A stretch of 64,000 nt of DNA from Tepidiphilus succinatimandens (GCF_006503695.1 NZ_SBIK01000002.1:82737-146736); one strand, 5' to 3'. Shown: positions 52,428 to 63,498, counted from the stretch's first letter. Numbers and translations are program-made. Notes: generated by a model not told the origin, from the sequence alone.

Positions 52428-52457
52428 CTGCACTCACCCCAAAAAACGAAATTCTCA

Positions 52458-52486
52458 AGTATAAAAGATTCGCGCCCCGGCTTCAA
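52458..52486 (-). promoter_or_regulatory. Promoter of the alpha (rpsM) operon
   Basis: TTGAAG (52486-52481, overlapping the rpmJ stop), 17-nt spacer, TATACT (52463-52458). The start would be near 52451, giving a 24-nt leader before rpsM. Confidence 0.6.
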
Positions 52487-52596
52487 CCTTGGCGTTGCTT
52501 GTGGCGCGCTTCCTTGCAAATGACCCGCACCACGCCCTTGCGCCGCACGATACGGCAGTTGCGGCAGATCCGCTTCACGGAAGCTTGGACTTTCAT
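52483..52596 (-). CDS. rpmJ: 50S ribosomal protein bL36
   Basis: 37 residues, [17 protein letters not shown], then [20 protein letters not shown]. It keeps the zinc ligands C11, C14, C27 and H32, so it is the zinc-binding form. It is between infA and rpsM as in other betaproteobacteria. Confidence 0.96.
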   Translation of the reverse strand: MKVQASVKRICRNCRIVRRKGVVRVICKEARHKQRQG

Positions 52597-52615
52597 GGAG
52601 TTCTCCTTGGATTCT

Positions 52616-52834
52616 TCACTTGGAACGGAATACGATGCGACCGCGCGTGAGATCGTACGGCGTGAGCTGCACCGTCACCTTGTCGCCGGGAAGAATGCGG
52701 ATGTAGTGCATGCGCATCTTGCCCGAAATATAGCCGAGGATCACGTGGCCGTTCTCGAGGCGCACGCGAAAAGTCGCGTTGGGCAGCGTCTCGATCACCT
52801 CGCCCTGCATTTCGATGACGTCTTCCTTGGCCAT
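52616..52834 (-). CDS. infA: Translation initiation factor IF-1
   Basis: 72-residue OB-fold protein occupying the A site during initiation. [20 protein letters not shown] and [20 protein letters not shown] are typical. It lies 3 nt after secY, a betaproteobacterial placement. Confidence 0.97.
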   Translation of the reverse strand: MAKEDVIEMQGEVIETLPNATFRVRLENGHVILGYISGKMRMHYIRILPGDKVTVQLTPYDLTRGRIVFRSK

Positions 52835-52837
52835 CCC

Positions 52838-54160
52838 TTACTTCCTCCGCAGCGCGCCGGTCTTGAAGTTTGCCTTCTTGAGCAAACTCTCGTACTGGTG
52901 CGACATCACGTACGACTGCACTTGCGTCATGAAATCCATCGTCACGACCACGATGATGAGCAGCGACGTCCCGCCAAAGTAGAACGGCACGTTCCACTCG
53001 AGGATGAGAAACTCGGGGATCAGGCACACGAGGGTGATGTAGATCGCCCCGGCGAGCGTGAGCCGCATCAGCACCCTGTCGAGATATTTCGCCGTCTGCT
53101 CACCCGGACGGATGCCGGGCACGAAGGCACCGCTCTTCTTCAGGTTCTCCGCCGTTTCCTTCGCATTGAAGACGAGCGCGGTATAGAAGAAGCAGAAAAA
53201 GACGATGGCCAAGGCATAGAGCAGGATATACACCGGCTGACCGGGCGAGAGCGCCGCCGCGAGATCCCTGAGCCAAGCAAAGCGCTCGCCCGCCCCGAAC
53301 CACTGCGCGAGCGTGGCAGGAAAGAGAATGATGGACGAGGCGAAGATCGGCGGAATGACACCGGCCATGTTGAGCTTCAGGGGCAGGTGCGAGCTCTGGC
53401 CGCCATAGATCTTGTTGCCGACCTGACGCTTGGCGTAATTGACCAGGATCTTGCGCTGCCCCTTCTCGACGAAGACGACGAAGGCCGTCACCAGCACCAC
53501 CAGGGCACAGACGAAGAGCGCCGAGAGCGGATGCATCGAACCGCTCGAGACGAGCTCGAAGAGTCCGCCCAGAGCCTTCGGCAGACCGGCGGCGATCCCG
53601 GCGAAGATGATGAGCGAGATGCCGTTGCCGATGCCGCGCTCGGTGATCTGCTCGCCCAGCCACATGAGGAACATGGTGCCGGTGACCAGCGTCACCACCG
53701 TGACGAAACGGAACATCAGGCCCGGCTCGAGCACCAGCCCTGGCTGCGCCTCAAGGGCGACCGCAATCCCCAAGCCCTGCATCAGCGCCAGCGCCACCGT
53801 GCCATAGCGGGTGTACTGGGTGAGTTTGCGCCGCCCCGCCTCGCCTTCTTTCTTCAATGCCTCGAGCGCCGGAAAGGCGTAAGACATGAGCTGCACGATG
53901 ATCGAAGCCGAGATGTAGGGCATGATCCCGAGCGCGAAGATCGTGAAGCGCGACAGCGCCCCGCCGGAGAAGAGGTTGAAGACGCCGAGAATGCCACCGC
54001 CCTGCGTCTGAAAGAGCTGGGCGAGCTTGGCCGGGTCGATGCCCGGCACGGGAATGTGCGCGCCGATCCGGAAAACGACGAGCGCTCCCAGCAAAAACCA
54101 GAGGCGGCGTTTCAGATCGGCGAACTTCCCGACCGAGGCGTGTTGGGTCGCTTTGGTCAC
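52838..54160 (-). CDS. secY: Protein translocase subunit SecY
   Basis: Core channel of the Sec translocon, 440 residues with ten membrane helices. The plug/lateral gate region [42 protein letters not shown] and the loop [16 protein letters not shown] segment ([21 protein letters not shown]) are present. 15 nt after rplO. Confidence 0.97.
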   Translation of the reverse strand: MTKATQHASVGKFADLKRRLWFLLGALVVFRIGAHIPVPGIDPAKLAQLFQTQGGGILGVFNLFSGGALSRFTIFALGIMPYISASIIVQLMSYAFPALEALKKEGEAGRRKLTQYTRYGTVALALMQGLGIAVALEAQPGLVLEPGLMFRFVTVVTLVTGTMFLMWLGEQITERGIGNGISLIIFAGIAAGLPKALGGLFELVSSGSMHPLSALFVCALVVLVTAFVVFVEKGQRKILVNYAKRQVGNKIYGGQSSHLPLKLNMAGVIPPIFASSIILFPATLAQWFGAGERFAWLRDLAAALSPGQPVYILLYALAIVFFCFFYTALVFNAKETAENLKKSGAFVPGIRPGEQTAKYLDRVLMRLTLAGAIYITLVCLIPEFLILEWNVPFYFGGTSLLIIVVVTMDFMTQVQSYVMSHQYESLLKKANFKTGALRRK

Positions 54161-54175
54161 GACGGGCTACCCGCT

Positions 54176-54613
54176 TCAGGCGTCGACAAGGGTGCCACCG
54201 GCCGCCTCGATCGCGTTCCTGGCCCCTTTGGTGGCGGCAATGCCGCGCAGGGTGAGCTTGCGCGTGAGCGAGCCGGCAAGGATCACCTTGGCCGCCTTGG
54301 CCGCGCGCGGCACCACGCCCGCCTGCTTGAGCACGAGCAGGTCGATGTCGTCGACCGGGATGCGTTCGAGATCGGAGAGGCGCACCTCGGCGACGTCACC
54401 GGCCGTGGGCGAAACGAAACCGCGCTTGGGCAGGCGCCGCTGCAGCGGCATCTGACCGCCCTCGAAGCCGACCTTGTGAAAGCCGCCCGAACGCGATTTC
54501 TGGCCTTTGTGGCCGCGGCCGCAGGTCTTGCCCAAGCCCGAACCGATGCCGCGTCCGACCCGCTTCTTCGCCTTCTTGGCCCCCTCGGCCGGTTGAATGG
54601 TGTTGAGTCGCAT
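54176..54613 (-). CDS. rplO: 50S ribosomal protein uL15
   Basis: 145 residues. [20 protein letters not shown], the glycine-rich [21 protein letters not shown] and PKRGFVSP identify it. 3 nt after rpmD. Confidence 0.97.
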   Translation of the reverse strand: MRLNTIQPAEGAKKAKKRVGRGIGSGLGKTCGRGHKGQKSRSGGFHKVGFEGGQMPLQRRLPKRGFVSPTAGDVAEVRLSDLERIPVDDIDLLVLKQAGVVPRAAKAAKVILAGSLTRKLTLRGIAATKGARNAIEAAGGTLVDA

Positions 54614-54616
54614 ATG

Positions 54617-54799
54617 TCAGCCCTCGACCTTCAGGAGATAAGAAACCTTGGCGATCATGCCGCGCACCTGCGGCGTATCGGCCAGTTCCACCGTATGGTT
54701 GAGGCGTCGCAGGCCGAGCCCGCGCACGGTGGCGCGATGATCCTTCCGGGTGCCGATCAGCGACCGGACCAGGGTCACCTTGACTTTATCGTTCGCCAT
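54617..54799 (-). CDS. rpmD: 50S ribosomal protein uL30
   Basis: 60 residues, [20 protein letters not shown] followed by [19 protein letters not shown], typical short bacterial L30. Confidence 0.96.
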   Translation of the reverse strand: MANDKVKVTLVRSLIGTRKDHRATVRGLGLRRLNHTVELADTPQVRGMIAKVSYLLKVEG

Positions 54800-54802
54800 G
54801 GC

Positions 54803-55327
54803 TCACTCCACGATTTCTTCGATGGTCTTGCCACGCTTGGCAGCGAGCTCGGAGGGGCGGCGGGTGGCCGTCAGCCCCTTGATCGTGGCACGCACGACGT
54901 TGTACGGATTGGTCGAGCCGACGATCTTGCAGATGACGTCTTTGACGCCCATCACCTCGAACACCGCACGCATCGCGCCGCCGGCAATGATCCCGGTCCC
55001 CGGAGGGGCGGATTTCATCATCACCGTGGAGGCACCGTGCTTGGCGATCACCGTGTGCTGGATCGTGCCGTTTTTCAGGGGCACCTTGACCATGCCGCGC
55101 CGGGCCGACTGCATCGCCTTTTGCACCGCTACCGGCACCTCGCGCGCCTTGCCCTTGCCCATACCGATGCCGCCGTCACCGTCACCAACGACCGTCAGCG
55201 CCGCAAAACTCAAAATGCGGCCGCCCTTGACGGTCTTGCTGACGCGGTTGATCGACACCATCTTTTCATTGAGCTCGTCCTGCCGCTCCTCTGCAGGCCG
55301 CCGCTTGTCTTGCTGATTCCTGGCCAT
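54803..55327 (-). CDS. rpsE: 30S ribosomal protein uS5
   Basis: 174 residues from ATG 55327. The N-terminal extension is charged; the dsRNA-binding-like core has [19 protein letters not shown] and [19 protein letters not shown]5 governs decoding fidelity. 14 nt after rplR. Confidence 0.97.
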   Translation of the reverse strand: MARNQQDKRRPAEERQDELNEKMVSINRVSKTVKGGRILSFAALTVVGDGDGGIGMGKGKAREVPVAVQKAMQSARRGMVKVPLKNGTIQHTVIAKHGASTVMMKSAPPGTGIIAGGAMRAVFEVMGVKDVICKIVGSTNPYNVVRATIKGLTATRRPSELAAKRGKTIEEIVE

Positions 55328-55340
55328 CGCTTTTCCCGTA

Positions 55341-55694
55341 TCAGAATTTGAGCCCGGCTTCGCGCGCGGCCTCAGCCAAGGCTTGCACGCGACCATGATA
55401 GAGATACCCCGAGCGATCGAACGCAACCGTCTCGATGCCGATCGCCTTGGCCTTCTCGGCGATGGCGCGGCCGACGAGCGCCGCGGCGGCCTTGTTGCCG
55501 CCATTGCTCACTTTTTCGCGCAGGTCCTTGTCGAGCGTAGACGCTGCAGCGAGAACGCGCGAACGGCACGGGGAAATGATCTGGGCGTAGATGTGCGAGT
55601 TGGAACGGTAGACCGTCAGACTCGGCACCTTCAGCTGCGCGATCTTCGCCCGGGTTTTGCGGGCGCGGCGCAGACGTGCAAGTTTCTTGTTCAT
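55341..55694 (-). CDS. rplR: 50S ribosomal protein uL18
   Basis: 117 residues; 5S rRNA binder. [17 protein letters not shown] and [20 protein letters not shown] are family blocks. Confidence 0.97.
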   Translation of the reverse strand: MNKKLARLRRARKTRAKIAQLKVPSLTVYRSNSHIYAQIISPCRSRVLAAASTLDKDLREKVSNGGNKAAAALVGRAIAEKAKAIGIETVAFDRSGYLYHGRVQALAEAAREAGLKF

Positions 55695-55706
55695 GATCGA
55701 ATGCCC

Positions 55707-56240
55707 TTATTTCTTCTTGGTCTCTTTCAAGACCACGATTTCATCCGCATAGCGCACGCCTTTGCCCTTGTAAGGCTCCGGCGGACGATAGGCGCGGATC
55801 TTGGCGGCTTGCTGACCGAGCTGCTGCTTGTCGGCCCCTTTGAGCACGATTTCGGTCGGCTGAGGCACTTCGGCCTTGATGCCGGCAGGCAGCTCGTGCT
55901 CGATCGGATGCGAGTAGCCCAAGGAAAGGTTCAGTTTGTTGCCCTGGAGCTGCGCCCGATACCCCACGCCGACCAGGGTAAGGCGACGCTCGAACCCCTT
56001 GGCCACGCCATGCACCATGTTGGCGAGGATGGCACGGGCGGTACCAGCCTGAGCATCGCTGCCGGGAAGTTTTTCGTCGGCCTCACAGCGCAAGACGTTA
56101 CCTTCCTTGACGATGCGTACGGCCGGATTGAAGGCGAACTCGAGTGCACCGAGCGGCCCCTTGACCGCCACGCGGCTGCCGTCGATTTTCACCTCGACGC
56201 CACCCGGAACCTCGATCGGTTGTTTTGCGATACGCGACAT
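55707..56240 (-). CDS. rplF: 50S ribosomal protein uL6
   Basis: 177 residues with two repeated domains; the C-terminal signature [20 protein letters not shown] is intact. 12 nt before rplR. Confidence 0.97.
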   Translation of the reverse strand: MSRIAKQPIEVPGGVEVKIDGSRVAVKGPLGALEFAFNPAVRIVKEGNVLRCEADEKLPGSDAQAGTARAILANMVHGVAKGFERRLTLVGVGYRAQLQGNKLNLSLGYSHPIEHELPAGIKAEVPQPTEIVLKGADKQQLGQQAAKIRAYRPPEPYKGKGVRYADEIVVLKETKKK

Positions 56241-56251
56241 CTCGATCTCCC

Positions 56252-56647
56252 TTAGGCGACGTAACAGAGCACTTCGCCGCCAACCTGCGCCTTGCGGGCG
56301 GCACGATCGGTCATCACCCCTTTGGGGGTCGACACGATGGCCACGCCCAGGCCGTTCATGACCTTGGGCAGCTCGGCAACCGGACGATAGATACGGCGAC
56401 CGGGACGAGAGACCCGCTCGATGTGTTCGATCACGGGGCGACCGGCGTAATACTTGAGCTTCAATACCAGGGTCGACTTCGGCCCCTCTTGACGCACCTC
56501 GAACCCATCGATGTAGCCCTCTTCGTGCAAGACTCGGGCGATCGCGGCCTTGAGCTTGGAGCCGGGAACCTCGACGGTGGGCTTTTCCGCCTTCTGCGCA
56601 TTGCGGATGCGCGTCAACATATCGGCGATCGGATCAGACATGCTCAT
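56252..56647 (-). CDS. rpsH: 30S ribosomal protein uS8
   Basis: 131 residues, [18 protein letters not shown] and [20 protein letters not shown]. In E. coli S8 represses the spc operon by binding its mRNA in the rplX-rplE region; that site was not examined structurally here. Confidence 0.97.
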   Translation of the reverse strand: MSMSDPIADMLTRIRNAQKAEKPTVEVPGSKLKAAIARVLHEEGYIDGFEVRQEGPKSTLVLKLKYYAGRPVIEHIERVSRPGRRIYRPVAELPKVMNGLGVAIVSTPKGVMTDRAARKAQVGGEVLCYVA

Positions 56648-56659
56648 CTTCGGACTCCC

Positions 56660-56965
56660 TTACCAGCTCGCCTTGGTCATGCCGGGGACTTCGCCGCGGA
56701 AAGCCATCTCGCGCAGCTTGTGGCGGCACAGCCCGAATTTGCGGAAGGTTCCGCGCGGACGGCCGGTGATCGCGCAGCGGTTGCGCAGCCGCGTGGGACT
56801 GGCGTTGCGCGGCAGCTGCTGCAGCTCGAAGCGCGCTTGCATGCGCTCTTCTTCGGACAGACTCATGTCCTGGATTTTGGCGAGCAGCGCTTCACGCTTG
56901 GCCGCGTACTTGGCCACGAGCTTGCGACGCTTTTCCTCGCGGTTGATCATCGATTTCTTTGCCAT
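56660..56965 (-). CDS. rpsN: 30S ribosomal protein uS14
   Basis: 101 residues, long form without the CxxC zinc pairs ([20 protein letters not shown]). [17 protein letters not shown] is the typical start. No zinc-binding short form is seen nearby. Confidence 0.97.
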   Translation of the reverse strand: MAKKSMINREEKRRKLVAKYAAKREALLAKIQDMSLSEEERMQARFELQQLPRNASPTRLRNRCAITGRPRGTFRKFGLCRHKLREMAFRGEVPGMTKASW

Positions 56966-56972
56966 GTCAGCC

Positions 56973-57512
56973 TCAATTCCGGAAGGGAAATTTGAATGCG
57001 GCCAGCAGCGCCTTGGCCTCTTCGTCGGTCTTCGCCGTGGTCGTGATCGTGATGTTCATGCCGCGCAGCGCATCGACCTTGTCGTATTCGATTTCCGGAA
57101 AGATGATCTGCTCGCGCACCCCAAGGTTGTAGTTGCCGCGACCATCGAACCCTTTTCCGCCCACGCCGCGAAAGTCACGCACACGCGGCAGCGCGATCGA
57201 AATGAGCCGATCGAGGAACTCGTAGGCACGTTCCCCGCGCAAGGTCACCTTGCAGCCGATGGGATAGCCTTCGCGGATCTTGAAGCCGGCAATCGACTTG
57301 CGCGCCTTGGTGATCACCGGTTTCTGACCGGAGATGGCGGCAAGATCCTTCACGGCATTTTCCAGAACCTTCTTGTCGGCCACCGCCTCACCCACACCCA
57401 TGTTGAGCGTGATCTTGGTGATGCGCGGCACTTCCATGATCGACTTGTAGCCGAACTTGCTGATGAGTTCGGGCACGATCTTTTCTTTGTACTGTTGCAG
57501 CAACCGGGCCAT
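56973..57512 (-). CDS. rplE: 50S ribosomal protein uL5
   Basis: 179 residues, 5S rRNA binder; [21 protein letters not shown] and the C-terminal [20 protein letters not shown]. Confidence 0.97.
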   Translation of the reverse strand: MARLLQQYKEKIVPELISKFGYKSIMEVPRITKITLNMGVGEAVADKKVLENAVKDLAAISGQKPVITKARKSIAGFKIREGYPIGCKVTLRGERAYEFLDRLISIALPRVRDFRGVGGKGFDGRGNYNLGVREQIIFPEIEYDKVDALRGMNITITTTAKTDEEAKALLAAFKFPFRN

Positions 57513-57521
57513 GTTCGCTCC

Positions 57522-57839
57522 TTAGACATCCACCAATTCGCCGGTGCTCTTGAAGAAGCGCACCTTGCGGCCGTCTTCCAGCACCCGGATCCCGACCCGG
57601 TCGGCTTTCTGGGTCTGCGGATTGAACAAGGCGACGTTGGAGATGTGGATCGGCATCTCTTTTTCGACGATGCCGCCGGGGATTCCGCGCAAGGGATTGG
57701 GGCGCACGTGCTTCTTGACGCGATTGATGCCCTCGACGATGAGCTTCTCGTCATTGACGCGGCGCGTCACCACCCCCCGGCGCCCTTTGTCTTTGCCGGC
57801 GATCACGATCACCTGATCGCCCTTACGGATCTTCTTCAT
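57522..57839 (-). CDS. rplX: 50S ribosomal protein uL24
   Basis: 105 residues with a KOW motif ([19 protein letters not shown]). Assembly initiator for 23S rRNA. 9 nt after rplN. Confidence 0.97.
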   Translation of the reverse strand: MKKIRKGDQVIVIAGKDKGRRGVVTRRVNDEKLIVEGINRVKKHVRPNPLRGIPGGIVEKEMPIHISNVALFNPQTQKADRVGIRVLEDGRKVRFFKSTGELVDV

Positions 57840-57848
57840 TGCGACACC

Positions 57849-58217
57849 TCAGATGACTTCGGGGGCGAGCGAGACGATCTTCATGAAGCGCTCGGTACGC
57901 AGCTCGCGGGTGACGGGACCGAAGATGCGCGTACCGATCGGCTCGAACTTGTTGTTGAGCAGCACGGCCGCATTGCCGTCGAACTTGACGAGCGAACCGT
58001 CGGGGCGGCGCACGCCCTTGGCGGTACGCACCACGACGGCGTTATACACATCGCCCTTTTTCACGCGACCGCGCGGCGCGGCCTCTTTGATCGACACCTT
58101 GATGATGTCGCCGATGTTGGCGTAGCGGCGCTTGGAGCCGCCGAGCACCTTGATACACATGACCTTGCGCGCGCCGCTGTTGTCGGCGACCTGCAAGAGG
58201 GTCTGCATCTGGATCAT
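57849..58217 (-). CDS. rplN: 50S ribosomal protein uL14
   Basis: 122 residues from ATG 58217 ([19 protein letters not shown]), GGAG 6 nt upstream. [19 protein letters not shown] is conserved. First gene of the spc block; a 158-nt leader with a promoter and two hairpins separates it from rpsQ. Confidence 0.97.
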   Translation of the reverse strand: MIQMQTLLQVADNSGARKVMCIKVLGGSKRRYANIGDIIKVSIKEAAPRGRVKKGDVYNAVVVRTAKGVRRPDGSLVKFDGNAAVLLNNKFEPIGTRIFGPVTRELRTERFMKIVSLAPEVI

Positions 58218-58264
58218 GAATTTCTCCAACTTATACCGCAAGTGCGGACAGTCTTGGACTCGCA

Positions 58265-58327
58265 CGTCCGCCCGACTTCATCGACGGGCGGACGGGAAAG
58301 CGAAGCGCCCCGCCATACGACGGGGCG
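58265..58327 (-). promoter_or_regulatory. Structured leader of the spc (rplN) transcript
   Basis: Two hairpins read in transcription order: CGCCCCG/CGGGGCG (58327-58321 with 58312-58306) and a 10-bp stem (58294-58285 with 58274-58265). Neither has a U run, so they are more likely protein-binding or stabilising elements than terminators. Confidence 0.55.
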
Positions 58328-58337
58328 AGAGTCCGGC

Positions 58338-58366
58338 ACTATAACTGATGCGGCAGGAAAATGCAA
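58338..58366 (-). promoter_or_regulatory. Promoter of the spc operon
   Basis: TTGCAT (58366-58361), 17-nt spacer, TATAGT (58343-58338) on the minus strand, just beyond rpsQ. The start would be near 58331, right at the first leader hairpin. Confidence 0.6.
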
Positions 58367-58375
58367 GGGAAAAAA

Positions 58376-58648
58376 TCAGGCCAACGCCGCCTTGGCGACG
58401 AGCCGGACGACTTTCCACGTCTTCGTCTTGGAGATCGGACGGCACTCCTCGATTTCGACGATGTCGTTGAGCGCCACGGCCGGGTCCTCGCAGTGAGCAT
58501 GGAATTTACGGGACTTGGTAACGATCTTCCCGTAAAGCGGATGCGCCACGCGACGTTCCACCAGCACGGCCACGGTCTTGGCCCGGGCCGTACTCACGAC
58601 GCGCCCGACCATGCGCTGCCGGGTCTTGTTTTGCACTTCTTCGGTCAT
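58376..58648 (-). CDS. rpsQ: 30S ribosomal protein uS17
   Basis: 90 residues; [27 protein letters not shown]. Last gene of the S10 block. Its stop is followed at once by TTTTTT, and the end of the gene can form a weak GCCAA/TTGGC stem, a possible terminator. Confidence 0.97.
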   Translation of the reverse strand: MTEEVQNKTRQRMVGRVVSTARAKTVAVLVERRVAHPLYGKIVTKSRKFHAHCEDPAVALNDIVEIEECRPISKTKTWKVVRLVAKAALA

Positions 58649-58842
58649 TTACGCACCCCTTTTTCCCGCAGCAGGGTCTTGATGCGGGCGATGTCACGCC
58701 GCGTGGCGCGCATCGCCGCGGTATTGGTCAGTTGCTGCGTCGCCTGCTGCATCCGCAGGGAAAATTGCGCCTTGCGCAGCGCAATCAGCTCCTGCTCGAG
58801 CTCGGCGACACTTTTTTCGCGCAGTTCCTTGGCTTTCATCAT
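58645..58842 (-). CDS. rpmC: 50S ribosomal protein uL29
   Basis: 65 residues, two long helices ([38 protein letters not shown]). 4-nt overlaps with both neighbours. Confidence 0.96.
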   Translation of the reverse strand: MMKAKELREKSVAELEQELIALRKAQFSLRMQQATQQLTNTAAMRATRRDIARIKTLLREKGVRK

Positions 58843-59258
58843 GCCGCTCCCAGCTTGCGGGTGACGAAGATGGTCTTGAAGGGCAGCTTGGCGGCCGCGA
58901 GCGCGAAGGCTTCACGGGCGAGCGCTTCGCTCACGCCATCCATCTCGTAGAGCACCTTGCCCGGTTGGATCTCGGCGACCCAGTATTCGGGGTTCCCTTT
59001 CCCGCTCCCCATCCGGACTTCGGCCGGCTTCTTGGAAATGGGTTTGTCGGGGAACACGCGAATCCAGATGCGCCCACCGCGTTTGATGTGGCGGGTCATG
59101 GCACGCCGCGCGGCCTCGATCTGGCGGGCGGTCAGTCGCCCGCGACCGATGGCCTTGAGACCGAATTCACCGAAGGAAACGGAAGCCCCGCGTGTCGCCA
59201 GTCCCTTGTTTCGGCCCTTCTGGACCTTGCGGAATTTAGTTCGTTTCGGCTGCAGCAT
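58839..59258 (-). CDS. rplP: 50S ribosomal protein uL16
   Basis: 139 residues, [19 protein letters not shown] and [22 protein letters not shown]. It overlaps the end of rpsC by 23 nt. Confidence 0.97.
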   Translation of the reverse strand: MLQPKRTKFRKVQKGRNKGLATRGASVSFGEFGLKAIGRGRLTARQIEAARRAMTRHIKRGGRIWIRVFPDKPISKKPAEVRMGSGKGNPEYWVAEIQPGKVLYEMDGVSEALAREAFALAAAKLPFKTIFVTRKLGAA

Positions 59259-60021
59259 CGCCCACTCCCGAAGTTACGTTCGCTTTGGCGGCGCGGGTGC
59301 GACGACCACGACGCGCGCCCTCTCCTTCTTCGCGACGGCCCCGCGAAGGACGCCGGGCTTCCCGTTCGACGGGCTCCTGCGGCGCCTGGTTGCGCGCCAG
59401 GATGTCACCTTTGTAGAGCCAGACCTTGACGCCGATGATGCCGTAAGTGGTCTGCGCCTCGGCAAAACCGTAGTCGATGTCGGCGCGCAGCGTCTGCAGC
59501 GGCACGCGGCCTTCGCGATACCATTCGGAACGCGCGATCTCGGCTCCGCCCAAACGGCCGGAAGTCATGATCTTGATGCCTTTGGCGCCGAGCCGCATGG
59601 CATTTTGCATCGCGCGCTTCATCGCCCGCCGGAACTGGATGCGCTTCTCGAGCTGGGTGGCGACCGACTCGGCGATGAGCTGCGCGTCGAGCTCGGGCTT
59701 GCGGATCTCTTCGATCGTGAGGTGCACCGGCACGCCCATGCGGCGGTTGAGGTCGGCCTTGAGCAGCTCGATGTCTTCGCCCTTTTTGCCGATGACCACG
59801 CCCGGACGCGCCGAGTGGATCGTGATCTTGGCGCTCTTGGCCGGGCGCTCGATGACGATGCGGCTCACCGCGGCGTGCTTGAGCTTGTTCTTCAGGTAGC
59901 CGCGCACCTGGGCGTCCTGCTGCAGCAGGCGCGGAAAATCTTTGCTCGGCGCAAACCAGCGCGAAGCCCAGTCACGGGTGACGACGAGGCGAAAGCCGGT
60001 CGGATGGATTTTCTGTCCCAT
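59236..60021 (-). CDS. rpsC: 30S ribosomal protein uS3
   Basis: 261 residues, longer than E. coli (233). KH domain with [20 protein letters not shown] and the C-terminal [17 protein letters not shown]. The extra tail (about 35 residues) is Arg/Glu/Ala-rich and overlaps rplP. Confidence 0.97.
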   Translation of the reverse strand: MGQKIHPTGFRLVVTRDWASRWFAPSKDFPRLLQQDAQVRGYLKNKLKHAAVSRIVIERPAKSAKITIHSARPGVVIGKKGEDIELLKADLNRRMGVPVHLTIEEIRKPELDAQLIAESVATQLEKRIQFRRAMKRAMQNAMRLGAKGIKIMTSGRLGGAEIARSEWYREGRVPLQTLRADIDYGFAEAQTTYGIIGVKVWLYKGDILARNQAPQEPVEREARRPSRGRREEGEGARRGRRTRAAKANVTSGVGDAAAETN

Positions 60022-60030
60022 GTTTGCTCC

Positions 60031-60360
60031 TTATTCTCCGACCGCGACGATGATGTGCGCCGTGGGCTTGAGGATCTTCGCCCCGCGCCCTTTGGCCCGC
60101 GCCCGGAAGCGCTTGAGCACCACGCCCTTCTCGACCATGATGCGTTTGACCTTGAGCTCGTCGACGTCGGCACCGTCGTTGTGTTCGGCATTGGCGATGG
60201 CCGACAGGAGCGCCTTGCGGATCAAATGCGCGCCTTTCTGCGGGCAGAACGCGAGAATGTCGAGCGCCTGCGCCACCGGCTTGCCGCGGATGAGGTCGGC
60301 GACGAGTCGGCCTTTCTGGGGAGAAAGGCGCACGCCGCGCACGATAGCCTTGGTTTCCAT
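60031..60360 (-). CDS. rplV: 50S ribosomal protein uL22
   Basis: 109 residues; [20 protein letters not shown] and the tunnel-lining loop [20 protein letters not shown]. Confidence 0.97.
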   Translation of the reverse strand: METKAIVRGVRLSPQKGRLVADLIRGKPVAQALDILAFCPQKGAHLIRKALLSAIANAEHNDGADVDELKVKRIMVEKGVVLKRFRARAKGRGAKILKPTAHIIVAVGE

Positions 60361-60378
60361 ATCTCGTATCCTCGAGCG

Positions 60379-60654
60379 TTAGCGTTTGGCCTTCTTGCCC
60401 GCGGCGTGCCCTCGGAAGGTGCGGGTGAAGGAGAATTCGCCGAGTTTGTGCCCGACCATCGCCTCGGTGATGAAGACCGGGACGTGTTGCCGGCCGTTGT
60501 GCACCGCGAACGTCAGCCCGATGAACTCGGGAATGATCGTGGAGCGACGAGACCAGGTCTTGATCGGACGCTTGTCGTTGGTCGCGCGACTTTGCTCGAC
60601 CTTCTTGAGCAGATGGGCGTCGACGAACGGCCCTTTTTTGACTGAACGTGCCAT
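60379..60654 (-). CDS. rpsS: 30S ribosomal protein uS19
   Basis: 91 residues; [18 protein letters not shown] and [20 protein letters not shown]. Confidence 0.97.
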   Translation of the reverse strand: MARSVKKGPFVDAHLLKKVEQSRATNDKRPIKTWSRRSTIIPEFIGLTFAVHNGRQHVPVFITEAMVGHKLGEFSFTRTFRGHAAGKKAKR

Positions 60655-60664
60655 GGCTTACCCC

Positions 60665-61492
60665 TTAACGCTTGTGCCGGCGCTGGACGATCATGTTGTC
60701 CGTGCGCTTGTTGCGGCGAGTGCGATATCCCTTGGTCGGCTGACCCCACGGGCTGCGCGGCACGCCGCCTTCGCCGGTGCGCCCTTCGCCACCGCCGTGC
60801 GGGTGGTCGATCGGGTTCATCGCCACGCCGCGCACGGTGGGACGGATCCCGCGCCAGCGCGAGGCGCCGGCCTTGCCGAGTTTTTCCAGCGAATGCTCGC
60901 CGTTGCCGACTTCGCCGATGGTGGCGCGGCACTCGACGTGGACCTTACGCACCTCGCCCGAGCGCAGCCGCACCTGGGCATAGGCGCCTTCGCGCGCGAC
61001 GAGCTGCACCGACGCCCCGGCGGCTCGGGCAAGCTGACCGCCCTTGCCCGGAACGAGCTCGACGTTGTGCAGCGTCGAACCCACGGGGATGGAGCGGATC
61101 GGCAGCGCGTTGCCGGGCTTGATCGGCGCCTGCGGGCCGCTCATCACCGTCTGCCCCACCGTCAGCCCCTTCGGCGCGAGGATGTAACGGCGCTCGCCAT
61201 CGGCATAGCACAGCAGCGCGATGTGTGCCGAGCGGTTCGGATCGTATTCGATGCGTTCGACCTTGGCCGGAATGTTGTCCTTGTTGCGGCGGAAGTCGAC
61301 GATGCGGTAGAACTTCTTGTGCCCGCCGCCCTTGTGCCGCGTGGTGATGCGCCCCGCGTTGTTGCGGCCCGCCAGGCGCGTCATCGCCTCGACGAGGGAG
61401 GGATACGGCCGCCCCTTGTAGAGTTCCTTGTTGACGACCCGCACCATGGCACGGCGGCCAGGCGAAGTCGGTTTCATCTTGATCACTGCCAT
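60665..61492 (-). CDS. rplB: 50S ribosomal protein uL2
   Basis: 275 residues, close to the peptidyl transferase centre. [17 protein letters not shown] and the conserved histidine region [14 protein letters not shown] are intact. Confidence 0.98.
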   Translation of the reverse strand: MAVIKMKPTSPGRRAMVRVVNKELYKGRPYPSLVEAMTRLAGRNNAGRITTRHKGGGHKKFYRIVDFRRNKDNIPAKVERIEYDPNRSAHIALLCYADGERRYILAPKGLTVGQTVMSGPQAPIKPGNALPIRSIPVGSTLHNVELVPGKGGQLARAAGASVQLVAREGAYAQVRLRSGEVRKVHVECRATIGEVGNGEHSLEKLGKAGASRWRGIRPTVRGVAMNPIDHPHGGGEGRTGEGGVPRSPWGQPTKGYRTRRNKRTDNMIVQRRHKR

Positions 61493-61498
61493 GATGGT

Positions 61499-61807
61499 TT
61501 ACTCCCCGGCCATGAAGCTGAGCTCTTGGCCCGGCTTGAGCGAGACGAAGGCTTTCTTCCAGCCGGAACGACGGCCGGTGATGCGCCCCATCCGCTTTTC
61601 CTTGCCTTTGACGTTGAGCACCCGCACGCCCTGGACTTCGACCTCGAAAAGCTTTTCGACGGCGGCCTTGATCTCGGGTTTGGTCGCATCGGAGGCGACG
61701 CGGAACACCACCTGGTTGAGGCGCTCCCCAAGCATCGTGGCCTTCTCCGAGATCTGCGGTCCGAGCAGAACCTGATAGAGGCGTTCTTCGCTGATCGTCA
61801 TTGCCAC
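61499..61807 (-). CDS. rplW: 50S ribosomal protein uL23
   Basis: 102 residues at the tunnel exit, docking site for SRP and trigger factor. [16 protein letters not shown] and [18 protein letters not shown]. It overlaps rplD by 10 nt. Confidence 0.97.
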   Translation of the reverse strand: MAMTISEERLYQVLLGPQISEKATMLGERLNQVVFRVASDATKPEIKAAVEKLFEVEVQGVRVLNVKGKEKRMGRITGRRSGWKKAFVSLKPGQELSFMAGE

Positions 61808-62424
61808 ATCTCCTCGAATTTGGCCACGGCGCCCTTGGTGAGCAGCACTTTGGGGAAATGCACCAGCGCCACCGGGTCGGTTTCATGCGCCGCCAGCACC
61901 AGCACGTCCTTGAGGTTGCGGCTGCCGAGCAGCAGGTTCTCGTCGAGTTCGTCGGTGACGAGCAACACGCGGGTACCGGCCAGACCCATGTCCTTGATCT
62001 TCTGGGCGACGAGCTTGGTCTTGGGCGCCTCGACGCGGAAGTCGTCGATCACCGCCAGGCGGTCTTCCCGGGCGAGCTGCGAGAGAATGGTGGCCATGGC
62101 CGCACGGAACATCTTGCGGTTGACCTTCTGCTTGAAGTTTTCCTCGGGCGAGCTCGGGAAGATCTTGCCACCATGCCGCCACAGCGGGCTGGAGGTCATC
62201 CCGGCGCGCGCGCGGCCCGTGCCTTTCTGGCGCCACGGCTTGCGGGTGGAGTGATGCACCTGCGAGCGATCTTTCTGGGCGCGCGTACCTTGCCGGGCAT
62301 TGGCCTGATAGGCGACGACGACCTGATGCACCAGCGCCTCGTTGTAGGGGCGGGCGAAGAGCGTGTCGGAGACCTGGGCGGTTCCGGCAGGCTGACCCTG
62401 CGCATTCAATAGCTTGAGTTCCAT
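61798..62424 (-). CDS. rplD: 50S ribosomal protein uL4
   Basis: 208 residues from ATG 62424 ([10 protein letters not shown]); a GTG two codons upstream is rejected. The tunnel loop [21 protein letters not shown] is typical. In E. coli L4 controls the S10 operon by leader attenuation; a candidate attenuator lies before rplC here. Confidence 0.97.
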   Translation of the reverse strand: MELKLLNAQGQPAGTAQVSDTLFARPYNEALVHQVVVAYQANARQGTRAQKDRSQVHHSTRKPWRQKGTGRARAGMTSSPLWRHGGKIFPSSPEENFKQKVNRKMFRAAMATILSQLAREDRLAVIDDFRVEAPKTKLVAQKIKDMGLAGTRVLLVTDELDENLLLGSRNLKDVLVLAAHETDPVALVHFPKVLLTKGAVAKFEEMWQ

Positions 62425-62436
62425 ATCCACCTCGCC

Positions 62437-63075
62437 TTAGCCTTTGACCGCCGGGCGCACGATCACGTCGCCGCCCTTGGCACCGGGAACCGCCCCCTTG
62501 ACGAGCAGGAGATTGCGTTCGGCATCGACGCGCACGATCTCGAGATTCTGCACCGTGACGGTCTCGTCGCCCAGATGCCCCGCCATGCGCTTGCCGGGAA
62601 AGACCCGGCCGGGATCCTGCGCCATGCCGATGGAGCCGGGCGCGCGCGTGGTGATCGAGTTGCCGTGCGAGGCACGGTTGGAGCTGAAGTTGTGGCGTTT
62701 GATCGCGCCGGCGAAGCCCTTGCCGATGGAGCGGCCAGTGACGTCGACTTTCTGTCCCGGTTGGAACATCGTCACGGACAGTTCCTGACCGAGCTGCAGC
62801 GAAGCGAGCTCGGCAGGATCGACGCGGAATTCCCGCAGCACGCGCGCCGCAGTGACCCCCGCCTTGGCGAAATGCCCGGCGAGCGCCTTGGTGGTGCGCG
62901 AGGGCTTGCGCGACCCGAACCCGATCTGGACGGCGGCATAGCCGTCGGTCTCGGGCGTCTTGAGTTGCGTCACACGGTTGGCGGAGGCTTCGAGCACGGT
63001 CACCGGGATGGACTGGCCATCTTCGGTGAAAATCCGAGTCATGCCCACCTTGCGAGCGACAAGGCCTAGACTCAT
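62437..63075 (-). CDS. rplC: 50S ribosomal protein uL3
   Basis: 212 residues from ATG 63075 ([20 protein letters not shown]), GAGGAG upstream. [20 protein letters not shown] contains the glutamine-methylation loop region equivalent. It has its own promoter and leader, 111 nt after rpsJ. Confidence 0.97.
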   Translation of the reverse strand: MSLGLVARKVGMTRIFTEDGQSIPVTVLEASANRVTQLKTPETDGYAAVQIGFGSRKPSRTTKALAGHFAKAGVTAARVLREFRVDPAELASLQLGQELSVTMFQPGQKVDVTGRSIGKGFAGAIKRHNFSSNRASHGNSITTRAPGSIGMAQDPGRVFPGKRMAGHLGDETVTVQNLEIVRVDAERNLLLVKGAVPGAKGGDVIVRPAVKG

Positions 63076-63090
63076 GTTGTTCTCCTCGAA

Positions 63091-63139
63091 CCGGTTACGA
63101 TTGACCGGACGTTTACGAAAAACCACCCGCCGCAGCGGG
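63091..63139 (-). promoter_or_regulatory. Leader hairpins of rplC, possible attenuator
   Basis: CCCGC/GCGGG (63139-63135 with 63130-63126) followed by UGG and five U's (63122-63118), then CCGGT/ACCGG (63108-63104 with 63095-63091) before the ribosome site. The first hairpin resembles a weak terminator inside the leader, as in attenuated ribosomal operons. Confidence 0.5.
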
Positions 63140-63150
63140 GAAAACACGCC

Positions 63151-63179
63151 ATTATAAGGCGGTTCGATCCCGCATGCAA
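63151..63179 (-). promoter_or_regulatory. Promoter between rpsJ and rplC
   Basis: TTGCAT (63179-63174), 17-nt spacer, TATAAT (63156-63151) on the minus strand. The start would be near 63144, giving a 70-nt leader. Confidence 0.65.
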
Positions 63180-63186
63180 GCGGGGG

Positions 63187-63498
63187 TTACATCAGCTTGA
63201 TGTCGACGTCCACGCCGGCGGGCAAATCGAGCTTCATCAGCGCATCGACGGTCTTGTCCGTGGGCTCGACGATGTCCATCAGACGCCGGTGCGTGCGGAT
63301 CTCGAACTGGTCGCGCGAAGTCTTATTCACGTGCGGCGAGCGCAGCACGTTGTAGCGTTCGATCTTGGTCGGCAAAGGAATCGGGCCGTGGACGACGGCG
63401 CCGGTGCGTTTGGCCGCCTCGACGATCTCGTGCGCGGACTGGTCGATCAGCCGATAATCGAATGCCTTGAGGCGGATGCGGATCTTCTGGTTGTTCAT
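63187..63498 (-). CDS. rpsJ: 30S ribosomal protein uS10
   Basis: 103 residues; also NusE, the antitermination partner of Nus[22 protein letters not shown] and [23 protein letters not shown]. It begins only 27 nt after a terminator and shows no promoter of its own, so it depends on readthrough from tuf. Confidence 0.97.
   Translation of the reverse strand: MNNQKIRIRLKAFDYRLIDQSAHEIVEAAKRTGAVVHGPIPLPTKIERYNVLRSPHVNKTSRDQFEIRTHRRLMDIVEPTDKTVDALMKLDLPAGVDVDIKLM

Noticed and set aside
52499..55351. 950-codon open frame opposite secY and ribosomal protein genes
   Set aside because: It runs antisense to seven essential genes and its composition mirrors them; no domain is recognisable.
56550..58496. 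648-codon open frame opposite the spc genes
   Set aside because: Antisense shadow of rpsN-rplE-rplX-rplN; no family motif and no upstream signal.
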